This document shows, in pieces, positions 1 to 12,483 of a stretch of DNA of 64,000 nucleotides. Below the pieces are notes generated by a model, which was not told where the DNA came from, searched no databases, and was given only the letters and a program-made list of their open reading frames with translations. The first letter of the stretch is position 1, and each line of letters begins with the position of its first letter. A program made the position numbers and the translations under genes. Source of the DNA: Tenrec ecaudatus (lineage: Eukaryota > Chordata > Mammalia > Afrosoricida > Tenrecidae); assembly GCF_050624435.1 (NCBI RefSeq), contig NW_027459163.1, positions 186,001 through 250,000 on the forward strand. The letters run 5' to 3'.

Positions 1-1235
1 TTGATTGTGTTATTAAACTTTTTTTGGTCTTCATTGCCTTTTTTCTTGACATTTTTTTTTCTTTGAGAGTGGTGTATTGAAGTCTTCTGTTCTTACTGTC
101 GATGTGTCTTGGTCCTTTTTCAATTCTATGAGGATCTGATGTATTTCAAAGGTATTTCATTGAGTGCATAGATGACTATTAAAGTTATGGTTTTAGGAGC
201 TATTTTTCCCTTTATCAGTATGTAGTATTCAATCTTTTCTCGTTATGTTGTTTACCTTGAAGTTTATCTTCTTGGAGTTTAATATTTTTACCCCTGCTGA
301 GTTTTGTTGCTGTTTGCTGGGTATGCTTTTGTTCCACCTCTGATTTTTAATTTCTTCAAGTCTCTGTTTGTGAGGTGTTTTTCTTGTAGGCAGCATATTG
401 ATGGGGCTTGCTTTCTTATCCATTCAGCTTCTCTCTGTCTCTGTACTGGTGTATTTAGTACATTAACATTCAGTGAAATTATTGACATGTATGTGTATTT
501 GTTTCCACCATTTTGGTTTATATATGCGTGTGTTGTGTGTTTGGATGTGTATTGTGTTCAGTTTCTTTGTTCTTCCTGTGTCGTTCCCTTGCTCTGGGTG
601 TTGTTCCGTGTGTGCTGGTTTTTGTGAGGAATTGTCTTGAATGTTGGTTTCAGGTTTGTGTGTTGTTGCTGTTGGTTTTTTTGGCCACAGTACTTCATTG
701 AGTATTTTTTGTAATGGTGGTCTTGCTTTTGGCTTTTCTTGTCTTGAAATAATTGTATTATACCACCATATTTAGTTGCTGAACCTTTGTGTGTAATTGA
801 TCTTTTTCTCTAGGTGCTTTTAGATTGTTTGTTGTTTCCGTTCTGATGTTTGACATCTTGACTACAATATGCCGTGGAGTTTGCCTTTTAGCATCTCTCC
901 TGGCTGGGGTTCTTTTGGCTTCCTAAATAATCGTCTTTTTCTCTTTTAGACATTGAGCAAAGTTCTTTGGCTGGCGCTCTTGGACTATTCTCTGTGTGGA
1001 TGTAACTTTGTTTGTTTCTTCCTCTTCTGGAATTCCTACAAGATGCAGGTTGTTCCTCTTAATGGTGTCCCACATTATTATCAAGCTTTTCTCAGTCTCT
1101 TTTGCATTTTTTGGTTATTTGTCCTTCCTTTAGATTGGAATCTATAGATTTGTCTTTCAGTTCACTAATTTGGGTTTCTATCTCTTCAATTCTGTATCTC
1201 TATTTTTTTTACAGCCTCCCGCTTTTCCTTTATAG

Positions 1236-1970
1236 CAGGGGTGTCAATCTGGCCCTGTCGGCCGCATGTAGCCCCTGAGGAGCTTTTTTGTGGCCTGCGA
1301 TGCTCTGAAATAAAATGAAAATAGAAAAAAATTGTTATGAAGAAAATAGCACTTAGGGGAGATCGAGGCAATACCGTACACACAATTCCCTCGTTAACCC
1401 TTTATCTGAAGATGAGTATACATGTGGCCCAGTGCTTTTTGGGGGGCCTGTGGATGTGTATAAATGCACTGACCTAGTTCCAGTGATGATTGGAAGCGAT
1501 CTGTCTGCCACTCTCAGTGTCACATAATGTAAAGAGATCCCAATAGTGAAAAGGTGAAAAATAGCACTCTGGGTTGTGCTGTTATGATCATACCTAGCAG
1601 CAGTGCTAGTGACCATTTTTAGAGGGAAGCCATTACAATTGTGCATCACGTTTGTCAGCTGCCCAAATCTTGGTGTTTTTTATTAGTTACCTTGTTATAT
1701 TTTCCGGTCACAACATAAGAAGTAGTGAAAACTAGTAGAAGGAAAGCACTGTCAAGTTAAGGGTAAAACAATAATTTTAGTTTTATAAATACATTAAATA
1801 AAATAAATATTTAAATAAAAGCTATTATAGTATTTTAATTATCCTATCCATATTCCTGAATCCTCACTTCTAAATAGAAATTGAACAAAATTTGTAAATG
1901 TGATGTGGCCCATGTGAATCTTGCCTGTTGCACCAAATGGCCCGCTTTTTAATTGAGTTTGACACCCCTG
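1236..1970. mobile_element. hAT DNA transposon, non-autonomous, about 735 bp
   Basis: The left end is CAGGGGTGTCAATCTGGCCC and the right end AATTGAGTTTGACACCCCTG; reversed, the right end gives CAGGGGTGTCAAACTC, so about 12 terminal bases match exactly. The flanks CTTTATAG (1228-1235) and CTTTGTAA (1971-1978) look like an 8-bp target duplication with two later changes, the hAT hallmark. There is no long transposase frame inside. The ends resemble the Charlie/OposCharlie group, including elements known to have entered tenrecs horizontally; subfamily assignment is inferred. Confidence 0.82.
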
Positions 1971-2203
1971 CTTTGTAATTCTGCTATTTATTGTAGTGTT
2001 TGATTTTTGTGTTTCTGTTTGTTTCTCTAATGAGGTTATAGCTTTTCTATTGTTTTATTTTTCCTTTCAGACTTCTTTCAGCTGTTGCATGAGCACAAAC
2101 ATCATTCTTTACATTCTTTTTCTGGGAAATCCATAACTTGTACAGTTTCAGGTATTACATTTAAGTCTGATTGCTATTTGGTTATTTGTTTATGTTTCTC
2201 TTG

Positions 2204-2207
<4 letters not shown>

Positions 2208-2234
<27 letters not shown>
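2208..2234. repeat. (TG)n microsatellite
   Basis: About thirteen uninterrupted TG units. Confidence 0.95.
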
Positions 2235-2330
2235 ACTAATATCTTCTGTTGTTTCCTTGTCATCTTGGAGTCTATTGGGAGTGTTATGTAGGCGATGTTA
2301 TTTGGAACTGGTTAACTCTATTAGGTGGTG

Positions 2331-4550
2331 CAGTAGAGGGCTAATGGATAGTTTGTATTAAGTGTCTGAGGGAGGTTGCTAATTTATGTGTTAAGGGAGT
2401 CATATGAAATTTGGGGAGGAAATGTTATGAGTGTTGGGAGAGTGAAAGAAGCAGTAGGTTAAAAAAGAGGGTGGAGGATCAGGTAGTGTTATATAGTAGG
2501 TTAAAGGAAGGGGTATTTGGCCCTGAAATGCCTCATTTGCAACGATGGATCAATGGGTACTAGTATTTGAGAGCAAAAACAATTTTAAATATTGTGATAG
2601 TAGTATTAGTCTTTGGTTTTATGAGTCTGAAAATGTAAGAAAAATTTTGATGATCAGTACAGTGAAACTAAAAGACAGGTTAATGATGTTATGAAGTAAA
2701 ACTTTGGATATTTAGACTAAATAAAGGAAAATGAAAGAAAAGGGGTAAGAGATGACAGTTTTAATAATAGTAATAGGAAAAATCATACTAGCATAAGATG
2801 CAGGAGAGCTGTTAATGTATGTTTGTCCGGGACACTAAGCTTCACACAGAGCTTAGTCTCTGTTGTGGGTGCGAACTAGTAGGTAGATGGGGTGTTAGGG
2901 GTCTAGGAAATAAACCAATGAGATCGGAAGGAAAAAACATAAAGTAATATATCATACAAATGATATATATAAACTCCCTTATATAAATTCCTTGCCTGGG
3001 CTTGTAAAACCTGTTCTGCCTGCCAAACCTGCTCCAGCTTCTTGTTTTGTGATGCAAATACTTAGTCAATGAGTCAGGTGTATGCAATCCAGGTATGTGT
3101 AACAAGTAATATGAAAATAAATCCTCAGAGTGGCCCAATTATTTAAGGTACCAGGCCTTTGGGGTGTCTTCCGATCAGGGGTTGTGCTGAGTGGTACCTC
3201 AGGAGGGGGCTGGAGCTCTTGGTGTTAATCACTTAACACCTGCTTTCAGCTGCCCTGTTCTCAGCCCTGTGAGGCTCAGTAAGCTGTGAAGTACCCACTA
3301 CTAGGAGTGAGTCCTAGATGGGGGATCTCCACTGGCAGTCTTCTGGTCTTGGCAGGAAGCCAAAGAAATTTATATTTTTATTTTCCCTGGTCCCAGTCTG
3401 GTCACTTCGAATTATGATCCTTTTGCTCTATCACACCCCACTGGCACGTACCCCCCACCCCCTCAGCTAGCTTCCCAATTCAAAGACCCGGGAATCTCCC
3501 CTCAGGCGGCCGAGGAGATGCCCTAAGCGGTTCTAATTGGCTGGTGTTTCTGCTCTCTCGTTGTACTCTATTTGTGTCTACCTATCTTTATGGTGACAAT
3601 CCTGTGGTCTGGAAGTGCTATCCCTTTCAGTAACTCTTTTGCGCTGTTCTCTGCAGTGTGTGCTGCTTGGTCATCCTCCTCCTCCCAGCTGCCCCTCAAT
3701 CCCCTCTCAGGTGCTGCTTATCTCCTCTTGCTGCTCTCATTGTCTTTCTTATTTGAAAGTTCATATCCCCTAGGAGGAGTCATCAGGCTGTAACCTGTTT
3801 GATAGGTGGGACTAGTGCTACAGTTTCCCACAGGGTCACGTTGACATAACATCTAACTGCCACAACAGCTAAAGGCAAACTGCTTGTGCTGCTCCTTTAA
3901 AACTGGAATTGAGAAAAACACATTTGCCCAATTAGTAGCTGCTATCAGATACTAGAAGAGATATTAATCTACTCAAGCAATAAAACCATTTCTGGGACAG
4001 CAGCTGCAATTGGAGTCACCACCTGGATAAGTTTCCAGGCACCCCCTGCCATTCTCAAAGATCCATCTGTTTTTTGCACTGACCAAATTGACAGGGACAG
4101 AAGAGGCATTTTCTGCCTGCAATATGGGAATTAACAGAAGACCTTGTGAGAACAGGTTAGTAAGCAGGTCAACCTTGAAGCTAGGCCCTAATGAATGTCC
4201 TCACACAGCAGTGCTGCTGGAGATAAATCTGTCAGCACACTGATCCAGAGACAAAAGCTGAGATTGCAATTTAAAGAGCCTCAAGGGTGGTCTAAATAAC
4301 TAATTAGAAAGCTAATTGTACATCTGTGGAGTGGCAAACTCCTCCCCTTTAAAACTGTCTTTTAGAAACTAGGAGTCTTCCCCTAGACAATGAATGACCC
4401 TTCTTAATTTGTGAAAGGGGCCCCCACTACATTCCGGGAGCAAAGCATATTTTATCTATGCTTAAGGTATCCTTTTCACCATGCCAGAAGGACTCACATA
4501 CTTTCTTTGGAAATGATTCTATCTATGCTTTAATAAAATTGTTGCCCAGC
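2331..4550. other. No gene recognised
   Basis: AT-rich to about 2800, then mixed composition. Open frames at 2842-3138 (minus) and 3572-3793 (plus) show no recognisable motif or splice context. Probably old unrecognised repeat sequence. Confidence 0.5.
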
Positions 4551-5877
4551 CTGTGTGATCACAAGGTGTAGATGGGATCAGAAAGTGTTAGGGAGCTAGA
4601 GGCAGAAACCTCTACCTCTACCTGCCAAGGCCTCCCTCCACCCTTACAGACTGTGGGAAGCTGCTCCAGGCTGGATGGCATGAATAAATTCAGGCAGTTG
4701 AGACGAAGCCAGTACTCTTGGGAGGACCTCAATCTAGGCCAGGTGAGCTTAATTGAGTCAATGGAGTCAACCAGTACTGTCAACCACGCCTCCCAGTGGA
4801 GGGCCCTGAAAAGTCAGAATTGCAAGGAGATGACAAGCAATTCTCCAGGTCTCCAGACCCCATATGCTAATTGCCATACATTCCTCACTACCCCTGTAAA
4901 AACCCTCGCCCCCAGCTGCTGAATGGGACTTCCCTGACCTGTCCGCCTAGGTCACGAAACCTCGGCAGGGAGCCGCAGGAGCCGCCCTACTGCCCCACCT
5001 AATAAAGCTATTTCTGTTTCTGCTTTCCTTGTCCTGTCAGTTATGTCTGTCTTCCTCCCTGTACCTCAGTTTCACCTTTACACTTCTATCCTTTATAAAA
5101 ATTCACTTGGATCACAAACCAGGCTTCGGTGTGAATTCATTCTCATGGGAAGCCAATGACCCAGGTATTTCCACCTGAGGAATCTAACAGTATCAGACAT
5201 CAGGAGACCCCAAACCATCATATGATGTGAATGAAGGGAGTCGGATGGAGACTCAAAGCCCATCTGTAGACAATTGGACATCCCTCACAGGAGGGACAAG
5301 TCAGCCAGAGTGCAGTACAGCACCAACGAGACACACATTTCTTTAGTTCTTTAGTGCTTCCCGCACCCCACCCCACCCACCTATCATGACCCCACTTCTA
5401 CTTTACAAATCCCAGTTCTAGCTTACAAATCTAGCTAGACCAGATGGTACAGATAAGAGCTCTTGTCACAAGGGATCCAGGACAGATAAACACATCAGGA
5501 ACAGTAATGGGAGTAGCAATACTATCAGCGTAGGCCACTTAGGGGGAATGTAGGGGGAGAAGGGGGAGAAACAGAGAATTGATTACAATGATGATGTAGA
5601 CATAACCCCCACACCCTGAGGGGGACAAACAACAGCAATGTGGGTGAAGGGAGACAGAAGATGGTGTAAGATAGGAAAACGATAATAATTTATCAAGGGT
5701 CTTGAGGGTGGGAGGGTGGGTGAGGGAGGGAAAAAAGGAGCTGATATCAAGGGCTCAAGTAGAAAGAAAATGTTTTGAAAATGATGATGGCAACATATGT
5801 ACAAATATGCTTGACTCCACTGATGTATGGATTGTTATAAAAGAGATGTAAGAGCCCCTAATAAAGTGATTAAAAAA
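4551..5877 (+). mobile_element. L1 3'-UTR copy, interrupted by an LTR
   Basis: The left piece (4551-4585) reads CAGCCTGTGTGATCAC then GATGGGATCAGA. The family resumes at 5190 with TATCAGACATCAGG, then AAGCCCATCTGTAGACAATTGGACATCC, and ends GAGCCCCTAATAAAGTGATT plus A residues. The 3' end carries AATAAA, and the copy is 5'-truncated as for L1-type retrotransposition. Confidence 0.8.
4586..5189 (+). mobile_element. Probable solo LTR, about 604 bp
   Basis: The insert that splits the L1 3'-UTR copy begins TGTTAG and ends CTAACA, a perfect 6-bp terminal inverted repeat with TG...CA ends. It contains AATAAAGC near 5001 followed by a pyrimidine-rich stretch, as in the R/U5 part of class I LTRs. A clear target-site duplication is not visible (AAAG versus GTAT), so it may have mutated. 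No internal retroviral genes accompany it. Confidence 0.68.
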
Positions 5878-5959
5878 CCCCACACTAAAAACTGGCTTAA
5901 CCGCTGCTGGTGCTTGTGTGTGTGTAAGCACAGCTTATACCTGGACCCTTACAAACCAC

Positions 5960-6480
5960 ATAGGTCTAGAGTTTGCTAGTCCCCCCCCATAGACAACAGC
6001 TCAGTTCAGAAGTAATGGTCTCCAGCCCTATATTCTTCAATTCCTTGATGGTGCAATCTTTGCACCCTGATCTTTGGAATCCCTCCAGGAAAACATAATT
6101 GCGTTGGCTTTACCATTTTCCTAAGTAGAGGTAGCTTTACTAGCTTCCACTCCTGCCCCTGCCATAGTAGTCCATGTTCTAGAGTCAGGTAGCCATATGG
6201 GGTACTGGCAGTCAGTGAGTCTGTCTATTCCATTTATGTGTTCTAGAACAGGGAAATTACTATAGGATAGGTTTGGGCTCATACTGGATCCCCTGTGAGA
6301 TCAACCTGAGCTAAGACTCCATTATAACTTGACCTTTATATGCTCCTAGTCTGATTGTGGGACCTTAAAATTTAGGGTCACTTAGATTAATGTCAGTTTG
6401 GAGCCAATGTCCAGTAACCATCCCCAACGTCTGATTATTTCCTTTCTCCAATGAATTGTCACTTATAAAAGGCGCAGTTT
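5960..6480 (-). mobile_element. ERV-L-like internal fragment, protease region
   Basis: On the minus strand around 6370-6420 a short frame contains L-L-D-I-G-S-K-L-T, resembling a retroviral aspartic protease active site (normally D-T/S-G) followed by its beta-strand, with similarity to ERV-L on both sides. Stops and frame changes are frequent and there is no intact protein. Sequence to about 7000 may belong to the same insertion. Confidence 0.45.
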
Positions 6481-7734
6481 CCACTGGGCAGGCCTGGGAG
6501 AAAGGCTAACTATGCATTTTTTTTATTAGTGTAGTGGGTGCCTTCCTCAAAGGGACCTGGCTTCCCCGTAAATGAAGGGTTTGTGAACTGGCTCAATTTT
6601 TGGGAATTGATCGAGCATTTGCGACTCTATATCTGACTATTTGAATTAGACTGCTATTCAACTGGCCTAGAATTTTTCAACTTGTACAGAGCAATGATAG
6701 ATTTGGTAGGTTTCTCATTTATTTCACTCCTAGGGACACTCTGCTTAGGTATCCAATGCCATACAAATCAGGCTATTCTGTTACTACTTTGACTCTGCTA
6801 ACCATTTGGCAACCACACCCACCTTGTCTCTGTTAAATGCTACTGCTTACCGCCTACTACCATGGGACCCAATCAGCCATGTTATGTGCAAACGTCTTAA
6901 TTAGGGTATTTTCCACTGTCAAAACTGGCTCAAAATAAAATATCAATCACAGCAGTCTTTAGAGATACTTAAGATCCCTTCAGAAATTTGTTTCCCACTG
7001 AGAGAAAAGGTGTGTCCTCAGTGCATTCCATTTGTGAGTCTATGGGTCTGCCCTGAAACACGCCCATTCCCTTAATCCTCTAAAGTATACCAAGCTAGGT
7101 CTGGTACTTCAACTTAACTTGCTCTAAGCCACTGCAGAAGCTTTGCTTCAGTAAACCAAACAGATAAACTATTAGATTCTGTCCTAACGTCTGGTGCTGA
7201 AACACTGACTGAAGGATCAGTGCTTAGTTGGTCCACGTCAACACATTCAGAGTGATGCAACCGTTCGCTCCTTGCATCATCATCTCACTCCCGCACACAT
7301 TCCTCGGGTCTCTGCCTGTACATACTAGAAAATGCTAGCAGTCCTTTAAGAGGATAGCACAGCTCTTTCTGGATCAATATTTGGAGGTCACCTTTGGGAT
7401 TACTGAGACAAGTTTAGAGGCAGTGTCGAAGCAGGCATGAGTGTCGAAGGTGTTTCCCAGCAAGTGTCAGCATTATCTTGCAAGGCATCTGCTGCAGGGA
7501 ATGCTCCAGATACAACTCGAGGTTCCCTATCAGCAGGGAAAGTTGGGCTAAGCTCAAGTGCAGGTGGAGGGGACAATGGCTTTACTAAGGACGGATTAAA
7601 CTCTTCAGATGTGAGAGTAGTGTTGTTGGCTGAAGTAACTCAATGGCATGTCAAGGATCCATGTTCTGATATTTCTGAGAATAATCTTTCCATGTGTCCC
7701 TATGATGGTTCGATTTTATATCAGTTTGATGCAT
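6481..7734. other. No gene recognised
   Basis: A 101-codon plus frame (7437-7742) is Ser/Gly/Ala-rich, matches nothing I know and lacks splice or promoter context. I treat it as chance. Confidence 0.45.
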
Positions 7735-8165
7735 CTGTGTGAAAGTATGGGTAGAGTTCAATCTCAATAAGGCCCTCTCCTTGGAGGAGGTGCCCAATTT
7801 AGAGAGATGCCATGGACAACTTTCCTTCCCTCTCCCTCCATCCTGCTTACCTTGATTCTGCATCTCTAGGATTCATGGCCGAGCCGGCCTGCTGATCATA
7901 GGAGCTGCAGTGCCCTGCCCTCTTCCTGCTGACCTTACATCCAGATGCTCTTGCCCCTACTGGCCTGTGATTTTCCCGATTCCTGCTTTGCCTTTGCTTC
8001 ATTGGCTGGAAGCTGGGTGAGTCTAAAGGGGACTTCATCTACATCTGACCCATGGACTTGAGTTGAACTGGGCTGGGCTTCCTGATGTAAATTTATTTTT
8101 GCTATAAAGTTATTTGAGTGTAGTTTGATTTATTTCTCTAGAAAACTCAGCGTAGCACAGTCCTC
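7735..8165 (+). repeat. LTR-like interspersed repeat, related to 20310-20705
   Basis: It shares GGGTAGAGTTYARTCT, GGCCTGTGATTnTCC and the terminal GATTTATTTCTCTAG block in the same order with 20310-20705, so both are copies of one family. The TTTCTCTAGnnAACnC end recalls MaLR/ERV-L LTR ends, but the subfamily is not identified. Confidence 0.5.
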
Positions 8166-8950
8166 TCCACCGTAACTTTCAGGTTCCCATTTAGTCCCAA
8201 TCCATGCTCTCCTGTTAACATCAGAAATCATTCTAAGTAGAGGGTTCAGTTAGTGTTGTAATTCAGCCACTCTTTTTTTTTTTAGATTTAGTACTTTTTA
8301 AAAAAACATTTTATTAGGGGTTCATACAACTCTTATCATAACCCATACATATACATACATCAATTGTATAAAGCACATCTATACATTATTTGCCCTAATC
8401 ATTTTCAAAGCATTTGCTCTCCACTTAAGCCCTCTGCATCAGGTCCTCTTTTTCCCCCCCTCCATCCCCGCTCCTCCCTCCCTCATGAGCCCTTGATAAT
8501 TTATAGATTGTTATTTTGTCATATCTTGCCCTATCCAGAGTCTACCGCCCCCCACCCTTCTCTGCCGTCCATCTCCCAGGGAGGAGGTCACATGTGGATC
8601 CTTGTAATCAGTTCCCCCTTTCCAACCCACTCACCCTCCACTCTCCCAGCATCGGCCCTCACACCCCTGGTCCTGAAGGTATCATCCACCCTGGATTCCC
8701 TGTGCCTCCAGCTCCCATATGCACCAGTGTACAACCTCTGCCCTATCCAGTCCTGCAAGGTAGAATTCGGATCATGGTAGGTGGCGGGAGGAAGCATCCA
8801 GGATCTGGGGGAAAGCTGTGTTCTTCATCGGTACTACATCGCACCCTGACTGACCCATCTCCTCTCCTAAACCCCTCTATGAGGGGATCTCCAGTGGCCG
8901 ACAAATTGGCTTTGGGTCTCCACTCTGCACTTCCCCCTTCATTCACTATG

Positions 8951-9016
<66 letters not shown>
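8951..9016. repeat. (GT)n(AT)n compound microsatellite
   Basis: About 14 GT units followed by about 19 AT units, with no interruption. Confidence 0.95.
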
Positions 9017-9017
<1 letters not shown>

Positions 9018-9018
<1 letters not shown>

Positions 9019-9480
9019 CATGATGCCTTATACCTGGTCCCTTTGGCACCTCGTGATTGCACAGGCTGGTGTGCTTCTTCCATGTGGCCTTTATTGCTTC
9101 TGAGCTAGATGGCCGCTTGTTCACCTTCAAGCCTTTAAGGCCCCAGACACTATCTCTTTCGATAGTCGGGCACCATCAGCTTTCTTCGCCACATTTGCTT
9201 ATGCACCTGTTTGTCTTCGGTGATTGTATCATGGAGGTGTGCAGCCAATGATATGATTTTTTGTTCTTTGATATCTGTTCCCTTCGGGACCATGCAATCA
9301 CACAGGCTGGTGTGTTCTTCCATGTGGGCTTTGTTGCTTCTGAGCTAGATGGCCGCTTGTATATCTTCAAGCCTTTAAGACCCCAGACACTATCTCTTTT
9401 GATAGCCGGACACCATCAGCTTTCTTCACATTTACTTGTTCACCCGCTTTGGCTTCAGCAGTTGTGTTGGGAGGGTGAGC
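9018..9480. repeat. Tandem duplication of about 240 bp inside the L1 3'-UTR copy
   Basis: The block with CACAGGCTGGTGTG, CATGTGG, CTAGATGGCCGCTTGT and GACACTATCTCTTT occurs twice in direct orientation, at about 9018-9255 and 9260-9480. The corresponding block is single in the copies at 20737 and 35780. Confidence 0.75.
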
Positions 9481-9659
9481 ATCACAGAGTGCCAATTTAA
9501 TAAAAGAAAGTATTCATACATTGAGGGAGTGCTACTATCTACTTTTTTGCGACACTTCGCTGTAGTACCTTTATCTTCAGTGATCATTTCATGAAGGTGA
9601 GTACTGAGCAGGGCCATGATAATTCTTTTTAAGTGTGAGCCCCCAAACCATTCCTGAAT

Positions 9660-11870
9660 CTATGCTTTTTAAAAAATTTGCTAACTTAGGAGTTAATACA
9701 AATTTCATATTATTCCATAGTTCAATCACATCAAACAGAATTGTAAAATTGCTGCCACAATCAGTCTCCACACATACATTTCCCTCCTAGACTACTTGAC
9801 ATCATCTCCCTCTTACTTCCCCCGACCCTCTTTATCCTCGCCCCCCCACAAACTATTGTTATATTTTCTTTCTCAAAGTCTCTGGGTCTCATTTACTAAA
9901 AAGCAGAAACAAATAACAGCTTCAAGAAAGTGACCCCCATGGTGCTGCACCCCTGAGACACACCTTAATATACCCAAGCACATGCAACACACAGTAGAGG
10001 GGCTGTCACAAGATTTCCAGAATAATAGATATCTTAACCTAGCATAAAGGGGGTTGATGTAACATGACCTTATTTGTCCACCAACCATCAGTACACCACT
10101 CTTGGTACAGCTGTTTTCTGCTTCCTCAGGCACCATGTATTTCCAGCTTAAGTCCTCATGTTACAAGTGTGTCTGAGGTAGAGTCTAGTTCACCCAGTGG
10201 GATTCACATATGGGGCTCACTGATGTAGCCTCTGGAGCATGCATGCACCCCAAAGATCCAGGATTTGGTGTCCCAGCATTTTATGGCACCTGGTCTGCTT
10301 TCCTGGGATACCCCCCCCCAGATGCCCTACACCAGTTCTGCCCACCCATTGCATGCCACTGAAGACACCTCCCATTTATTGTTGCCAAGAGCATCCTCAG
10401 TCTTTTGTCCCCCACCTGGAGGTTAGCTCTCCCTCCCCTCCCTTCAACAGGCATGCACCTATGTACCCCCAAATTTGACCATTCCCTTTCATCTCCTGTG
10501 CGGCACCTCTCATCAGTAAACCCCATTCCTCCGACGGGGCTACCTCCCTCTCTGGGAGACCTCACCACAGATCTAAATGGCTACTATTCAGCGAACAGCC
10601 ACTACCCCCTCGCACCCTCCATTTGATCCCAGCTGTCGTGAGGTGACCTCCGGCCAAGTGACCTACACTATACTCACCAGGAGCAGATGAGTGGAGGTCA
10701 TTGGCACTGGTCCAGCTCGTTAGCGGCCTGTCTGACCCCAGCCAGACGACTGCATGGCCTGCACGCTTGAGCTTGCGCCCCTTCTGCTGCTTGTTCCTGC
10801 TGCTCTGGACTCACACAGTGCTTGTCCTTTCGTGCTTCACTCGCTTCCCTCAGCATGTCTTCCAGAGCCCTCCACGACGTGAGGGGTCTCATTGCTGTTC
10901 TTCAGGCATGCGCAGTACTCATCATGTTTATGTACCAGAGGTTTTTTATCCATTGTTGGGAATGGAGGCCGCTTCTAGCAATTGTGAGCTGTGCTGTGAT
11001 GAACATGGGGGAGCAAATGTCTGCTTATGATGTTTTTTATTTCTTTGGGGTATATGTTCAGTAATGGTATTGCTGGATCATATGGTAGTTCAGTTGCCAT
11101 CTGTTCTAGGTATCGCCATACTGCCTTCCTGAGTGTCTGTACATATTTACAAGTCCACCAGCAGAGGATAAGAGTTCCTATCTCACCACACACTCTCCAA
11201 CATTTGCTGTTCTCAGCTTTTTTACTTTAACTGGGCTACAGTTATGGGTGTTAGGTGGTATCTCATGGTTGCTTTGACTTGCATTTCCTGGATAGCTAAT
11301 GACTGAGAGAACTTACTCATATGTTTATTAGTTATTCGCGTATCATCCTTTGTGAATCATCTGCTCCGGTCCTTTGCCCACTTTTTCATAGGGCTACTAG
11401 TTTGTTTTTCTTGCCACCTTGTAAATTCTGTAGATTTTAGTAATTAGTCCTTTGTTATGTCATTACTAAATATCTTTTCCCAGTCTATGGGTCTTTTTAC
11501 TCTTTCAATGAAGTCTTTTAATGTATGCAAGTTTTTTATTTTTTAATATGTCCCACTATTTTGTTTTCTATGGATTGTGTCAGCTTTGTTATTTCTGATA
11601 GCCCATCTACTGCACTAGGGTTCCTACTTTTGTCCCAGTTTTCTGATCCTGAGAGCTTTGGGTTTTACATTTAGGAATTTGATCCATCTTGAGTTTGTTT
11701 ATGTGCATGGGTGAGGCAGTGGTCTTTTTTTGTTCTTCTGCAAGTGGATAGCCAGTATTTCCAATAGCATTTATTGAAGAGGTGTCTGCTTCCCATTTAA
11801 TGTTTTTTAGGCCTTTGTCAACAATAAGTTCTCTGTCTGTGGAAGCTAGAGGGTAGACAGGTGTTATTTT
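9660..11870 (-). mobile_element. LINE-1 3' part: ORF2 C-terminus and 3' UTR
   Basis: A minus frame at 10975-11193 encodes an ORF2 C-terminal segment with the near-invariant LPYDPAIPLLNIYPKE motif; further ORF2 sequence, broken, runs to about 11870. Below 10900 is a 3' UTR unlike the high-copy family, shared with 29746-30010. The part below about 10240 may be an older L1 end. Confidence 0.78.
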
Positions 11871-12190
11871 TGTGAAGGGAAGACAATATAAAACAAGAGA
11901 TTGGCAAAAAATATTGGAAATGAAAAGACAATGGTAGATTTAACGAGTTATTTAATGTAAAACTGATGTCTGCTCTATAAACCTTCACCTAAGTAACAAT
12001 AGAAAATATTTTTAAAAACTTAAAAAAATTCTCTGTCTCTGAATTCTATTCTTTAATGACTATTTTAACACAGACACACACACGTTCTATTTTGTTACCA
12101 TTAGACTCACAGTTTAATGATAAAAATTACATTAAAACAGAACAGAAAAGTTGGTGAAGGGAGACGTCGGACAGTACAAAAAAAATAAAA
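11871..12190 (+). repeat. Old L1 3'-end fragment
   Basis: It contains ATGTAAAACTGATG..CTCTATAAACCTTCACCTAA, the same 3'-terminal block as at 13030-13075 and 44640-44690. Confidence 0.45.
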
Positions 12191-12214
12191 GGAATTTTTT
12201 TAAATTTATTTTTT

Positions 12215-12483
12215 TAACAATTTATTGGGGCTGATACAATTCTCTTCACAGTTCATACATATACATACATCAATTGTATAAAGCACATCTGTACAGTCTT
12301 TGCCCTAATCATTTTTTTTCTCTTTTCTTCTTTTACATTTTATTAGGGACTCAAACAACTCTTACCACAATCCATACATATACATACATCAATTGTATAA
12401 AGCACATCCATACATTCCCTGCCCCAATCATTCTCAAGGCATTTGCTCTCCACTTAAGCCCCTTGCATCAGGTCCTCTTTTGA
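12215..12483 (-). mobile_element. Two nested L1 3'-UTR end fragments
   Basis: The block TTTATTGGGGCTGATACAATTCT...AAGCACATCTGTACA (12215-12312) is followed by a second start, TTTTATTAGGGACTCAAACAACTCTTA (12335), running to 12483. Each is a short 5'-truncated insertion, the second landing within or beside the first. Confidence 0.75.

Larger units (their letters stand above)
1..2330 (-). mobile_element. LINE-1 fragment, ORF2 start through ORF1, interrupted by a hAT
   Basis: Minus-strand frames at 288-488 encode the start of L1 ORF2, an endonuclease N-terminus of the NVLNTPVQRQREAEWI and SICCLQEKH type. Higher coordinates (about 700-1235 and 1971-2200) are the inter-ORF and ORF1 part in antisense. 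All frames are broken. The 3' portion of the element lies left of the window. It is interrupted at 1236-1970. Confidence 0.8.
8298..9640 (-). mobile_element. L1 3'-UTR copy
   Basis: The 3' end, antisense, is at 8298 (CATTTTATTAGGGGTTCATACAACTCTTATC). The copy then follows the family consensus through the GATCCTTGTAATCAGTTCCCC and CTAGATGGCCGCTTGTTCACC blocks. It carries a TG/TA microsatellite and an internal duplication. The 195-codon frame over it (8516-9103, plus) is non-coding. Confidence 0.82.

Noticed and set aside
7437-7742. 101-codon plus open frame rich in Ser, Gly and Ala
   Set aside because: No homology that I can recognise and no promoter or splice signals; partly overlaps an LTR-like repeat.
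8516-9103. 195-codon plus open frame
   Set aside because: It runs through the antisense L1 3' UTR and a GT/AT microsatellite, with no coding signature.
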